Source of the DNA: 40CM-4-65-16 sp035279785
GTDB lineage: Bacteria; Chloroflexota; Dormibacteria; Dormibacterales; Dormibacteraceae
Length of the DNA: 27,129 nt
Direction of reading: 5' to 3'
NCBI GenBank assembly: GCA_035279785.1
Contig: DATEHC010000072.1
Location: 1 to 27,129, forward strand
Below, piece by piece: positions 1 through 7,973 of the stretch. Within the stretch, counting starts at the first letter, position 1. Each line of letters begins with the position of its first letter. The translations under genes were made by a program, and so were the position numbers. The notes under the pieces were generated by a model. It did not search any database. It was not told the origin of the DNA and was given only the letters and a program-made list of their open reading frames with translations.

Positions 1-290
1 CCCATCACCCAATCGACCGTCTCGTCGATGCGGTTGTCAGTCAAGCACCCCGAGCCAGTAGCCGACGGCGTGAGAGTCGTACCGCTGCAGGTCCCCGCGC
101 TGCCGCCAAACGGGTTGTCAACGGGGTCCTCGTTGGCCACGGCCTGGCGGACCGCCTGGCGTGCGGCCTCCGCGACGGTTGAATTCACCCAGACGACGCG
201 GTACAGGTCGATGGAGATGGCCAGGATGAAGAAAAGCGTCGGAAACACGAGCGCGAACTCGACCAGGGCCTGGCCGCGGCGGGTCGCCAT
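1..290 (-). CDS. TadE-like pseudopilin, partial (3' end outside window)
   Basis: About 96 residues are visible before the window edge; there is no stop codon in the window. The protein opens with RRGQALVEF, the TadE/prepilin-like motif in which cleavage is expected after Gly and Glu sits at +5, followed by one hydrophobic helix (about residues 9-30) and an AARQAVRQAV amphipathic stretch. TadE-type proteins are minor pseudopilins of Tad/Flp pilus systems, anchored in the cytoplasmic membrane. Its ATG (290-288) overlaps the TGA (292-290) of the upstream TadE-like gene by one base, so the two are probably translationally coupled. The downstream part has two visible cysteines. What is seen is the N-terminal motif; the Tad role is from family knowledge. 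Confidence 0.8.
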   Translation of the reverse strand, partial: MATRRGQALVEFALVFPTLFFILAISIDLYRVVWVNSTVAEAARQAVRQAVANEDPVDNPFGGSAGTCSGTTLTPSATGSGCLTDNRIDETVDWVM

Positions 291-835
291 CAGTACTCGG
301 TGCGCTGCGACTCGGTCTCAGTGAACGAGATCGACGTCCCGACGAATGGCCACAGCGGGGGGGTGACGATCTGAAAGCTGTACGAGATGCTGATGGTGAT
401 CGAGTCAGAGCCGGCGCTCGACGGTAGCCCACCGTTGCCGGTGGCATTCGTGATACCGGCACCGCTCAGGCAGTGGAAGGTGACTGTCATGGTCGCTCCG
501 GAAATGGCCGATCCGGCAGGCGTGCCGGTGGCCGAGCTCTCCATGGCGGCCTGGTTAGCGATCGTCAGGAGGTTGCCTGCCGACGGCGGTATCGCCGACG
601 ATTGGGTCACCACGCTCGGGCTCGCCCCGCTGCCCGCGCATGCGGTGTTGGCGGTGCTCTGCTGATAGGACGAAACCGCCATCCGCAGCGCCTGGCGGGT
701 CGCGTTGGTCATGGCTTCGCGGTAGTAGAAGGCCCGGCCGACGTCGATCACGCCGAGCGACAACAGAAGAAGGACGGGCAGGCATATCGCTACCTCGACA
801 ATTGACTGGCCACGCTTGGAGTGCATCGGCGGCAT
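290..835 (-). CDS. TadE-like pseudopilin
   Basis: A 181-residue protein with the prepilin-like motif KRGQSIVEV (Glu at +5 after the expected Gly cleavage point), a hydrophobic helix at about residues 12-32, and a Ser/Thr/Gly-rich periplasmic part with two cysteines. This matches the TadE family: membrane-anchored minor pseudopilins of Tad/Flp pili. It is the first gene of a minus-strand pair with the partial TadE-like gene that follows. Two in-frame ATGs are possible (835 and 826); neither has a clear Shine-Dalgarno site. A TAAGAT hexamer at 844-839 lies 3 bases before the first and 12 before the second, so the second start (MHSKRGQ) is slightly favoured if the message is leaderless. Confidence 0.85.
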   Translation of the reverse strand: MPPMHSKRGQSIVEVAICLPVLLLLSLGVIDVGRAFYYREAMTNATRQALRMAVSSYQQSTANTACAGSGASPSVVTQSSAIPPSAGNLLTIANQAAMESSATGTPAGSAISGATMTVTFHCLSGAGITNATGNGGLPSSAGSDSITISISYSFQIVTPPLWPFVGTSISFTETESQRTEY

Positions 836-1040
836 CGAATCTTAGGTGCCCGTTCAACGCTTTCAGCCCTGTTTGGGCTCGCCGTGTAGGCCGGTTCTGA
901 CACTTCCTTGATCTTGTTGTTGCCGTCGCGGTCATTACGGCAGCCGCAAACCGCGGTTCGGGCTGGGGTGAACAGCCAGCCAGGAAAGGATCGCCTCAAA
1001 CAGCCAGATCACCGCGACCGAAGGTCATCATTACCGCGCC
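836..1040. other. divergent intergenic region between tadE-like gene and membrane protein gene
   Basis: This 205-base gap separates two divergent genes and should hold both promoters. I see a TAAGAT hexamer on the minus strand at 844-839 and a weak AGCCC/GGGCT hairpin at 865-879. No open frame with coding character and no RNA gene is visible. Confidence 0.4.
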
Positions 1041-1523
1041 ATGTACGAACGGCTCCGACGACTGTCGGGTGCGGAGATCTGCACATGGGCCGCTGCCGCG
1101 GCGGCGGCCGCCGGCGCCATCGTCGTTCTGCTCGTCCCCGCGGGGCACACCAACCGCGTGGCCGGTGTCGCCGTGCCGTTTGGGGTTGCGACCGCCCTGC
1201 TCGTGGCCAACGGAATCGCGTGGCGCCGTCTTGGCATGATCGGGGCCGCCCTCGACGGCGTGGCCGCGCTCGCTCTGTTCTACGGCATCGTCCTTGCGCT
1301 CTCGGTGCCGGTGCGGCTCTCAATCGAGGGCCTCTGCCAGCCTTCGGCAAAATCGTGCCCGGTCGGGTTCGATTACCCGCTCAGCAATGCCGAGAACTTT
1401 GCGGTGTATGCAACTCTCGTGATCGGAGCGATCGGCGTGGCCCTGTCGTTCGTTGCATTTGAGATCAAGTACCTGCATCGCGGGCGGCGCCGGCCGGACC
1501 TCTCTGCACCGCCGGCGCCCTAG
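1041..1523 (+). CDS. small four-helix membrane protein, unknown function
   Basis: A 160-residue protein with four hydrophobic segments at about residues 14-33, 39-58, 65-90 and 122-146. The loop between helices 3 and 4 has two cysteines (in GLCQPSAKSCP), which could form a disulphide outside the cell. The C-terminal tail is basic and Pro-rich, and so probably cytoplasmic. I recognise no family. It lies between divergent TadE-like genes and may belong to the pilus cluster by position, but nothing in the sequence shows this. Start ATG at 1041; no clear Shine-Dalgarno. A hairpin follows 17 bases after the stop. Confidence 0.65.
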   Translation: MYERLRRLSGAEICTWAAAAAAAAGAIVVLLVPAGHTNRVAGVAVPFGVATALLVANGIAWRRLGMIGAALDGVAALALFYGIVLALSVPVRLSIEGLCQPSAKSCPVGFDYPLSNAENFAVYATLVIGAIGVALSFVAFEIKYLHRGRRRPDLSAPPAP

Positions 1524-1540
1524 CCGCAGTCCGCTTGTGT

Positions 1541-1558
1541 CCACCTTGCTTTAGGTGG
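1541..1558 (+). terminator. hairpin after membrane protein gene
   Basis: A perfect 6-bp stem CCACCT / AGGTGG with the six-base loop TGCTTT starts 17 bases after the stop codon. There is no U-tract, so it is a candidate terminator or 3' stabilising hairpin rather than a classical intrinsic terminator. Confidence 0.4.
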
Positions 1559-1606
1559 GTCGAAACTCGTGCACCGGAGGCTAACATTCGCTGGCTCTCG
1601 GCATGA

Positions 1607-1656
1607 CCGATCGCACTTCGCGGCATCCCTCGCAGCATGCGTCGCTCAGCGATCGG
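1607..1656. promoter_or_regulatory. 8-bp inverted repeat upstream of tadE-tadG-tadE operon
   Basis: CCGATCGC at 1607-1614 is matched by its exact reverse complement GCGATCGG at 1649-1656, with 34 bases between. It lies 57 bases before the ATG of the first operon gene. It could be a pair of operator half-sites or a leader stem-loop; the sequence alone does not say which. Confidence 0.3.
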
Positions 1657-1712
1657 GCCGCGCAATATCGCGCGCCCCGAACCGTTGGCTTTGACATCCC
1701 CGTCAGTTCTCC

Positions 1713-2306
1713 ATGGAGCGAAGAGTGGTCGACCTGATCAAGCGTCTTGCAAAAACGGCTTCGCCCTCGAAGGGGCGAAGCGGCGGACACCAGCGCAGCC
1801 AGCGGAGCCAGGCACTGGTCGAGTTCGCTGTCGTTTCGCCGATCTTCCTGCTCATCGTGTTCGCCGCCGTCGACCTGAGCCGGCTGCTGTACGCGTACAC
1901 GGCGATCTCGAGCGCTGCTAGGGATGGAGCGCGCACGGCATCCCTGCAGACGGCCCAGTTCAGCGACTGCCAGATCATCCAGGAGGTCGAGCTCGTCGGA
2001 CAGGGATTCCCCGTCAAGATGGATCCGAATTCGGTGGTCGGGGATTCCGACCCGAACAACCCCTCGGGCTCTCTCAGGCCGTCGACGCCCCCGCCCAACA
2101 CCGGCTACGCCTACATCTGGCCCGCGGTGGCAACCGCCAATCCCCCTGACAGCAACTGCGATTCGACCACGCAGCGGGCCGTGTCGCAGACCGTGAAGCA
2201 CGTGGCGGTCGAGGTCCAGTACCACTTCGTACCCCTGCTACCGCTCTGGAGCAGCATCGGGCCAAACATCATCATCAAGACGGTCTCGGTGGTGACGGTC
2301 GAGTGA
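1713..2306 (+). CDS. TadE-like pseudopilin with Ser at the cleavage position
   Basis: A 197-residue protein: a basic N-terminal segment of about 32 residues, then SQALVEFAV and a hydrophobic helix (about residues 34-55), then SSAARDGAR and a Pro/Ser-rich outside part with two cysteines. It fits the TadE family of membrane-anchored minor pseudopilins. Unlike the other TadE-like proteins here, the residue before the expected cleavage point is Ser (RSQ rather than RGQ), so peptidase processing may not occur. It heads a three-gene operon: its TGA (2304-2306) overlaps the GTG start of the TadG-like gene by four bases. The N-terminal extension is longer than usual, and a downstream GTG start is possible. 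Confidence 0.8.
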   Translation: MERRVVDLIKRLAKTASPSKGRSGGHQRSQRSQALVEFAVVSPIFLLIVFAAVDLSRLLYAYTAISSAARDGARTASLQTAQFSDCQIIQEVELVGQGFPVKMDPNSVVGDSDPNNPSGSLRPSTPPPNTGYAYIWPAVATANPPDSNCDSTTQRAVSQTVKHVAVEVQYHFVPLLPLWSSIGPNIIIKTVSVVTVE

Positions 2307-4798
2307 TCTATCACCTGCGTCGTATGAAGCGCCAGGGTGGGCAGGTCCTGCCTATCGCCGCAGCCGCCTTTCTGGTCATGTGCGCGCTGGCCGGCCTTGC
2401 CATCGACTCGAGCCGCGACTACCTCATCAAGCGCCAGGCCCAGAACGCCGCCGACTTCGCAGCGCTTGCCGCATCGAAGCAGATGGCCCAGCAGTTGAGC
2501 CTGAGCAGCCCACTGGCCACCGGCTCGAACGCTGTCAAGGCCGCGCACGACTATGCGGCGAACAACGGATTCAACACGATCTACAACACGACCTGCGATC
2601 AGCCAGGGCCGGGAACGTTCACCACGACCTGGTTCGACGTCACCGGTCTTGCATGCGGCGCGACCTCCGGCTTCACCAACAAGGTGACGCTGAACTCGCC
2701 GGCGGAGAACATCCCTGGGGCGCCGGTTCCGACCGTGTGCACGGGTAAGGGTGCCGACTCATGCGTCCAGGTCGTGATCACCGCGCAGATCGGGCAGCTG
2801 TTCACTGCAGTGCTCGGCATCTCTCGTGCCTACGTGACGGTCGCGGCGACTTCGCAGGCTGTCCTGCCGAGCTCTGCATTCGACGCCCCGCCTCCGATCG
2901 CGGTCAGCCTTTACCAACCGCAGACGGGATGCGTCCCGGCCGCGCAACAGTGCTTCGATGAGACCAAGCCGGTCGGGCGGTCGCAGCTCTCCTGCACCGG
3001 TGCAGGCAACAACTGCCCCACTTTCTGGGCGGGACCGAGTACGTCACCGAAGATCTACGGTTACGACGGTTCGGTGCTGAACACTCCGACCCACTACACG
3101 GCGATGCAATCCAACGGCGACATGGTGATCCAGGACAGGACCACCGTGTGCGACCCGTACGGTGGCGCGACGTGTGGGGCCAACAGCGCGATCGGCGCTT
3201 CGGGCTGGGCCATCCCCGCCGGCGCGAAGGATTACTGCAACGGCAACACAGGCGCGGTCTCGACCCCGTGCACCAACAGCGGACAGGCATCGCTGAGCAG
3301 GCTCTACGGCAACCAGGCGGGCTTTTCCTCGCCGGTGTACTGGTATCCGACGGTCGACGCCTCGAACCTTCACGACTGCGGATCGCTCATCCTCAACGGC
3401 CAGGCCGTGTACGGGCCGTGCGCGAACGCGCAGGACCCATACACGATAGGCAACGGCATCTACGACTACATCGTGATCAACCACGGCTCGTACGAGTTCG
3501 GACCTGGGCTGTACGACATCACCAGCAAAGCCCCAGTCAACAACAGGACCGGCGCCGGCTACACGGCCAACGGCATCGACCACAGCCAGGAGACGGCGGC
3601 CGGCGATTTCGACCTCTGCACGGGCGGCCAGCCCAACTCATGCCCGAACCTGACCGCCGGCGTCTGGATCGGCAACGGCCGTGGCTCGTTCGCGCCGTAC
3701 CAGGGGCCGACCGGCGGCTCGTGCACCAACGGAGTCGCGGGAAGCGGCGGCGGCGGCGGCGGGCCGACGATCGTCAGCGGCAGCGGTGTCGTCTTCCGGT
3801 TCGAGCCCGGTTCACTCGGATTCGTCAGCACAAACGAAGTCCAGGCTCTGTCCCTCGCCGGCGCCGGCGTCGGCGCGGTGAGTGACGTCAGCGGTTCGCC
3901 CCTGCTGTTCGACATGGAGAACAGCGGCTGGATCCACATCGATGCGCAAGCCGGCGCGGGCGGCGGCAACGGCATCCCGCCCAACACGACCAGCGGCATC
4001 ATCTACCAGACGCCGAACGCCACCGGTGGCGGGGTCGAGTTCGACCCCAGCATGGCGGGCTTCGACACGCTGGGCAACGAGCTCGCGGCGGTGCAGGGGC
4101 AGGTCCTGGCGTACAGCCTCACGACCTTCGGCGGCTCCGGCGGAACGCTGAACTTCACCCAGGGATACGGCGGCGGCTCGGTTCCGAGCATCGGGACGAG
4201 CGGTCGCGACGAGACGTCGATCATTGGCGCGGTGACTCTGCAGGCGGGCGCGCCCGGGTTCTCCGTCCTGACCGTCAACTACACCGACGAATACATGATG
4301 GACGCGTACGACGTTTACGTGAAGGTCAACAACGGGAACCCGCAGTTCTTCTCGCAAGGCATCTGGAGCCCGGCGCCGGGTCCAGGCAGCCCGCTTCCGC
4401 CACCGGCCAACAACCCTGGTGACGCCAATCCGATCTATCCACCTGCCGCGTCATCGGGTTCGTACACCGTCATCAGCCAATCAGGCATCAACTACGACTA
4501 CCTGTACACGATCCCGAGCGGAAGCGGGGCCACCATCGAGGCCAAGGGAAACTGGGTCTGGGGCCACCAGAACGACCCGCGCATCACCGGCAACTTCAAC
4601 GGCAACAACAGCGGCAGCTACACCGGAAAGCTCATCTACACGTTCCCCAACCCGGCCGGCAACTACCTGCAGGTCACGGTCTTCCTGCTCGACGGCGACC
4701 GGTGCGGCGACTACGCCTACGCCACCTACACGTTCCAGAGCACCGGTGGCCCCGGCCCCGGCCAGCAAAGCCAGGGCTCGGTGAGCCTGGTCCAGTGA
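2303..4798 (+). CDS. large TadG-like Flp pilus-assembly protein
   Basis: An 831-residue protein with a GTG start that overlaps the upstream stop (GTGA); a second start at ATG 2324 would also work. Residues 11-57 are the Tad-like N-terminal region: GGQVLPIAAAAF, a transmembrane helix, then RQAQNAADFAALAAS, characteristic of TadE/TadG-like proteins. The remaining roughly 770 residues are Gly/Asn/Ser/Tyr-rich with many cysteines and recurring GxYxxGxGxY-like stretches, suggesting an extracytoplasmic beta-rich domain. There is a run of six glycines at residues 482-487 and a Pro-rich linker near 695-725. No von Willebrand A domain is visible, unlike some TadG proteins. It may be a pilus-associated or surface protein; the exact role is inferred from neighbours. 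The next gene starts inside its stop codon. Confidence 0.8.
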   Translation: MIYHLRRMKRQGGQVLPIAAAAFLVMCALAGLAIDSSRDYLIKRQAQNAADFAALAASKQMAQQLSLSSPLATGSNAVKAAHDYAANNGFNTIYNTTCDQPGPGTFTTTWFDVTGLACGATSGFTNKVTLNSPAENIPGAPVPTVCTGKGADSCVQVVITAQIGQLFTAVLGISRAYVTVAATSQAVLPSSAFDAPPPIAVSLYQPQTGCVPAAQQCFDETKPVGRSQLSCTGAGNNCPTFWAGPSTSPKIYGYDGSVLNTPTHYTAMQSNGDMVIQDRTTVCDPYGGATCGANSAIGASGWAIPAGAKDYCNGNTGAVSTPCTNSGQASLSRLYGNQAGFSSPVYWYPTVDASNLHDCGSLILNGQAVYGPCANAQDPYTIGNGIYDYIVINHGSYEFGPGLYDITSKAPVNNRTGAGYTANGIDHSQETAAGDFDLCTGGQPNSCPNLTAGVWIGNGRGSFAPYQGPTGGSCTNGVAGSGGGGGGPTIVSGSGVVFRFEPGSLGFVSTNEVQALSLAGAGVGAVSDVSGSPLLFDMENSGWIHIDAQAGAGGGNGIPPNTTSGIIYQTPNATGGGVEFDPSMAGFDTLGNELAAVQGQVLAYSLTTFGGSGGTLNFTQGYGGGSVPSIGTSGRDETSIIGAVTLQAGAPGFSVLTVNYTDEYMMDAYDVYVKVNNGNPQFFSQGIWSPAPGPGSPLPPPANNPGDANPIYPPAASSGSYTVISQSGINYDYLYTIPSGSGATIEAKGNWVWGHQNDPRITGNFNGNNSGSYTGKLIYTFPNPAGNYLQVTVFLLDGDRCGDYAYATYTFQSTGGPGPGQQSQGSVSLVQ

Positions 4799-5376
4799 TG
4801 GAGATGCAGACCCGCAGGCGCCGAAAGAGCCGCGGCCAGGCCCTCGTCGAGTTCTGCCTGCTCGCGCCCCCGCTGCTGGTGTTCGTCCTCCTGACAGTGG
4901 ACGTCGGGCGGGCATTCTGGGAATCGATCGACGCGGTTGGCGCGGCCCGCGCCGGCGTGCGCATGGGGATGGTCTCGGACACGTCGGACATCGGCAGCGC
5001 GGTGCGTGACGAACCCAACACCGGCATCCCGGACACGGTCGCCGCCTGGGGCAACGTCGGTCCGGGCACCCTCGCCGGAACCTGCACGTCCGCCACCCAG
5101 ACGTGCGGTGACGCGAACGGCTGCGCGAAGTCGTCCTTCACCGGCGGTCAGATCGCGTGCTTTGCGATCCGAACCTGCAACGCCTCGTCCGGCGCAGATC
5201 TTGGCAGCGTCAGCAGTTGCGGCGGATGGGGTAGTCGGCCCATCAGCACGGGACGCATTCTCGAGGTGGTCGTCGTGATCAAGTTCCCCGCCGTCACTCC
5301 GGCACTGGCGACGCTCGTCAGCGGCGGAACGCTGTATCTCACTCAGACCGCGTACGGGGACGAGCTCTACTTCTAG
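4798..5376 (+). CDS. TadE-like pseudopilin
   Basis: A 192-residue protein with SRGQALVEF (Glu at +5) followed by a hydrophobic helix at about residues 18-38 and an outside part with several cysteines (in GTCTSATQTCGDANGC and later), which probably form disulphides. It matches the TadE pseudopilin family. The ATG at 4798 overlaps the TGA of the TadG-like gene by one base (TGATG), so I chose this start over an upstream in-frame ATG at 4702 lying inside the TadG-like gene. It ends the pilus operon. Its TAG overlaps the stop of the convergent minus-strand gene by three bases. Confidence 0.85.
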   Translation: MEMQTRRRRKSRGQALVEFCLLAPPLLVFVLLTVDVGRAFWESIDAVGAARAGVRMGMVSDTSDIGSAVRDEPNTGIPDTVAAWGNVGPGTLAGTCTSATQTCGDANGCAKSSFTGGQIACFAIRTCNASSGADLGSVSSCGGWGSRPISTGRILEVVVVIKFPAVTPALATLVSGGTLYLTQTAYGDELYF

Positions 5377-5672
5377 GGCTCGCGCACCTCTCTGCCCAGC
5401 GCGCGCAGGGCTTCGTCGATCCACTCCAGGGCCATCTCGCGCGTGTTCTCCCAGGTCTCGGGCGACGCGCCCTCGACCGCCGTGTCGATCACGACGCGTC
5501 CAGCGACCCTCAACAGGCGCCGCACGAGGGGCGCCGCCTCCGGCACACTGAACTCGAGCTGCTCGAGGGCGCGGGTCAGCATGAAGCAGGCGGCGTTGAA
5601 CGTTTCCGCATCGATTGGCGTACTATTCGCCAACCGTTCGGCGAGCTCGGCCCTGAGATCGGAGGGGTCCAT
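5373..5672 (-). CDS. small helical protein, unknown function
   Basis: A 99-residue soluble, probably all-helical protein starting MDPSDLRAELAERL and rich in Leu, Arg, Glu and Ala. I recognise no family. The start at 5672 is chosen because the longer open frame upstream runs antisense through greA. It is divergent from greA with 31 bases between the start codons, and convergent with the last tadE-like gene, with the stops overlapping. Strong codon bias in this frame and the clean fit between two neighbours support a real gene. Confidence 0.6.
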   Translation of the reverse strand: MDPSDLRAELAERLANSTPIDAETFNAACFMLTRALEQLEFSVPEAAPLVRRLLRVAGRVVIDTAVEGASPETWENTREMALEWIDEALRALGREVREP

Positions 5673-5681
5673 CGCCCGGAC

Positions 5682-5687
5682 TATTAT
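5682..5687 (+). promoter_or_regulatory. candidate -10 element for greA
   Basis: TATTAT lies 16 bases before the greA ATG in an unusually A/T-rich patch of the 31-base divergent gap. No convincing -35 is visible. The placement would give a very short leader. Confidence 0.3.
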
Positions 5688-5703
5688 TCGATTTAGGGCT
5701 GGA

Positions 5704-6168
5704 ATGGATCTAACCGAACCTGTTTTGCTGACTCCCGAGGGGCTCGAAAAGCTGAAGCGCGACCTCGAGGTTGCGACGCGCCGGCGCGCCGAGGCGGGCG
5801 AGCGCCTCAAGGAGGCGTTCCAGCCTGGCGACATCGAGGACAACCCCGAGTACGAGCAGGCGAAGGAGGAGGTGGGACTCCTCGACAACCGCATCTACGA
5901 GCTGCAGGAGATGATCGGACGCGCCCAGATCATCAGGGACACGCACTCGAGCGTGGCCGAACCTGGCTCGACCATCGAGGTCACCGACGGCGACGGTGAG
6001 ACCGAGACCTACCACCTGGTTGGCGCTGTGGAGAGCGACCCTTCGGCCGGCCGCATCTCCGTCGATTCGCCGGTTGGCCGCGCCCTTGTCGGCAAGAAGA
6101 AGGGCGACAAGGTGACCGTGTCGGTGCCCTCAGGGACGCTGACTCTGACCATCAAGGCGGTCAAGTAA
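5704..6168 (+). CDS. greA: transcription elongation factor GreA
   Basis: A 154-residue protein, close to the usual 158. GreA binds the secondary channel of RNA polymerase and stimulates cleavage of backtracked RNA. Residues 10-75 form the antiparallel coiled coil (LTPEGLEKLKRDLE ... LLDNRIYELQEMI), and residues 80-154 the FKBP-like domain with SPVGRALVGKKKGD. The coiled-coil tip reads GDIEDNPEY: Asp43 matches the conserved first acidic residue, while the usual Glu (E. coli Glu44) is Asp46, a conservative change. The ATG at 5704 is chosen because it gives the canonical GreA N-terminus; longer in-frame starts run antisense through the neighbouring gene. It stands alone, divergent from the small helical protein. 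Confidence 0.95.
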   Translation: MDLTEPVLLTPEGLEKLKRDLEVATRRRAEAGERLKEAFQPGDIEDNPEYEQAKEEVGLLDNRIYELQEMIGRAQIIRDTHSSVAEPGSTIEVTDGDGETETYHLVGAVESDPSAGRISVDSPVGRALVGKKKGDKVTVSVPSGTLTLTIKAVK

Positions 6169-6217
6169 CGGCCGTTCTAAGGGGTCCCCGCGAAGTCACG
6201 CCGAAGGTTCTGACTCC

Positions 6218-7963
6218 GTGGGGATAAAGAGGGCGACCGCCGTCACCGCGGTCATCGACCCCGAATCGATCTCCGACCGCACGACGGTCGGCGTCCTCTT
6301 CCGCCAGGTGGCGAAGTATGGCGACCGGGACATCCTGCACTTTCGCGACGGCGACGGGCCGTGGCAGGTGCTGAGCTGGAAAGCGATGCACGCGCGGATG
6401 CTGTCCGTCGCGTCAGGCTTGATCGACGCGGGCGTGAAGGCGGGCGACCGCGTCGTGATCATGTCCGAGAACCGCGTCGAATGGATCTACTGCGACTTCG
6501 CGATTCAGACGATCGGCGCGGTCACGGTTCCGATCTATCCGAACGTCTCGGCCGAGGCGGCGGCGACCATCGTCGGCGACAGCGAGTCGACGCTTGCCAT
6601 CGCGAGTGACGCGCAGATCGCTTCCAAGCTCGCGACAAGGCGCGTCGTGACGATGGACCGGGAGGTCAAGGACTGGGTCGCTGCGACGCCGAACACGGCG
6701 GAGATCGCCTCACGGCTGCGCGGGATCGGACCCGACGACCTGTGCACGATCGTCTACACCTCGGGCACCACCGGCGTTCCGAAGGGTGTCGAGCTGCTCC
6801 ACCGCAACCTGGTCGACATCAGCCGGGCCGCGGCGAGCGTGCACCCGATAACGGACCGCGACTACTCGATCTCGTGGTTGCCCTACTCGCACGTGTATGG
6901 CCGCATCAACGACGTCTTCCTCGGCGTCGTCATCGGTCTGACAGGCTGGATCTCGCGTGGGCCTGACCACCTCGGCGAGGAGCTGCGCGAGATCAAGCCG
7001 ACGATCATGAACAGCGTCCCGCGCGTCTACGAAAAGATGTATGCGGCGGTCATGGCGCGCGTGCACGCGTCGAGCCCAGTGCGGCGCGCGATCTTCCAAT
7101 GGGCGCTGCGGGTGGGCGCGCGCTTCGCCCAGTCAGGGAACCCCGGTCCCGTGCTGCGTGCGGAGCGCGATGTCGCCGACCGCCTCGTCTTCAAGTCGAT
7201 TCGAAAGCTGCTCACCGGGGGCAACCTGCGGTTCTTCGTGAGCGGCGGCGCAGGGCTGGCACGCGAGATCGAAGAGTTCTTCTGGGCGATCGGCGTCCCG
7301 ATCCTCAACGGCTGGGGCCTGACCGAGACGTCGTCGGGCGTCTGCTCCAACACCCTCCACGCGCACAGGTTCCTGACGGTCGGCAAGCCGTTTCCCGGGG
7401 TCGAGCTCAAGATCGCGAACGACGGCGAGATCCTGGTCAAAGGGCCGAGCGTGATGCGCGGCTATCACGACAAGCCGGAGGCAACCGCCGAGGTTCTTCA
7501 GGACGGCTGGTTCTGCAGTGGCGACATCGGCGAGATTGACTCAGATGGTTTCCTGAAGATCACCGATCGCAAGAAGTCGCTGTTCAAGACCGCCGGCGGC
7601 AAGTACATCGCCCCCCTGCAGATCGAGCACGCACTCCTGGGCGACCCGCTCATCGCGCGCGCGGTGATCGTCGGCGAAGGCCGCCCGTACGTGACGGCTT
7701 TGATCGTGCCGGACTGGGAGGCGGCGAAGGGCCAGGGGATCGACGAGCGCGCGATGCGCGAGCGAGTCCAGCAGCTCGTCGACCGCGTCAATGGCGGCCT
7801 CGGACACTGGGAGACGGTCAAGTACTTCACGCTCCTGCCGCACGACTTCACCGAGGAGTCGGGCGAGCTGTCGCTGAAGCTCGACGTCAAGCGGAAGGTG
7901 GTCGCCGAGCACTATCGCGAGCAGATCGACGGCATGTACGCGGGGAAGTCCAAAGACTCGTAG
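6218..7963 (+). CDS. long-chain fatty acid--CoA ligase (FadD15/FAA1 type)
   Basis: A 581-residue adenylate-forming enzyme that activates long-chain fatty acids to acyl-CoA using ATP. The visible motifs in order are the P-loop YTSGTTGVPKG (residues 180-190), GWGLTET (365-371, adenine-binding region), CSGDIGEID and KITDRKKSLFKTAGGKYIAP (hinge and C-terminal subdomain), and a C-terminal SLKLDVKRK stretch that carries the usual catalytic Lys region. The architecture fits the FAA1-like long-chain group rather than short-chain acetyl-CoA synthetases. Start GTG at 6218, 49 bases after greA; a GAAGG lies 12 bases upstream of it. The stop codon TAG (7961-7963) is also the first half of a candidate promoter for the next gene. 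Confidence 0.92.
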   Translation: MGIKRATAVTAVIDPESISDRTTVGVLFRQVAKYGDRDILHFRDGDGPWQVLSWKAMHARMLSVASGLIDAGVKAGDRVVIMSENRVEWIYCDFAIQTIGAVTVPIYPNVSAEAAATIVGDSESTLAIASDAQIASKLATRRVVTMDREVKDWVAATPNTAEIASRLRGIGPDDLCTIVYTSGTTGVPKGVELLHRNLVDISRAAASVHPITDRDYSISWLPYSHVYGRINDVFLGVVIGLTGWISRGPDHLGEELREIKPTIMNSVPRVYEKMYAAVMARVHASSPVRRAIFQWALRVGARFAQSGNPGPVLRAERDVADRLVFKSIRKLLTGGNLRFFVSGGAGLAREIEEFFWAIGVPILNGWGLTETSSGVCSNTLHAHRFLTVGKPFPGVELKIANDGEILVKGPSVMRGYHDKPEATAEVLQDGWFCSGDIGEIDSDGFLKITDRKKSLFKTAGGKYIAPLQIEHALLGDPLIARAVIVGEGRPYVTALIVPDWEAAKGQGIDERAMRERVQQLVDRVNGGLGHWETVKYFTLLPHDFTEESGELSLKLDVKRKVVAEHYREQIDGMYAGKSKDS

Positions 7964-7966
7964 ATT
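7961..7966 (+). promoter_or_regulatory. TAGATT -10-like hexamer, overlaps fadD stop codon
   Basis: TAGATT ends 7 bases before the GTG at 7974, and its TAG is the stop codon of the acyl-CoA ligase gene. The spacing fits a -10 element for a leaderless transcript. No Shine-Dalgarno site is present. Confidence 0.4.
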
Positions 7967-7973
7967 TGCTGGC

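Noticed and set aside
1691..1696. Perfect TTGACA -35 box before the tadE-like gene
   Set aside because: No -10 element occurs 16-18 bases downstream; that position falls in the start of the gene (ATGGAGCG).
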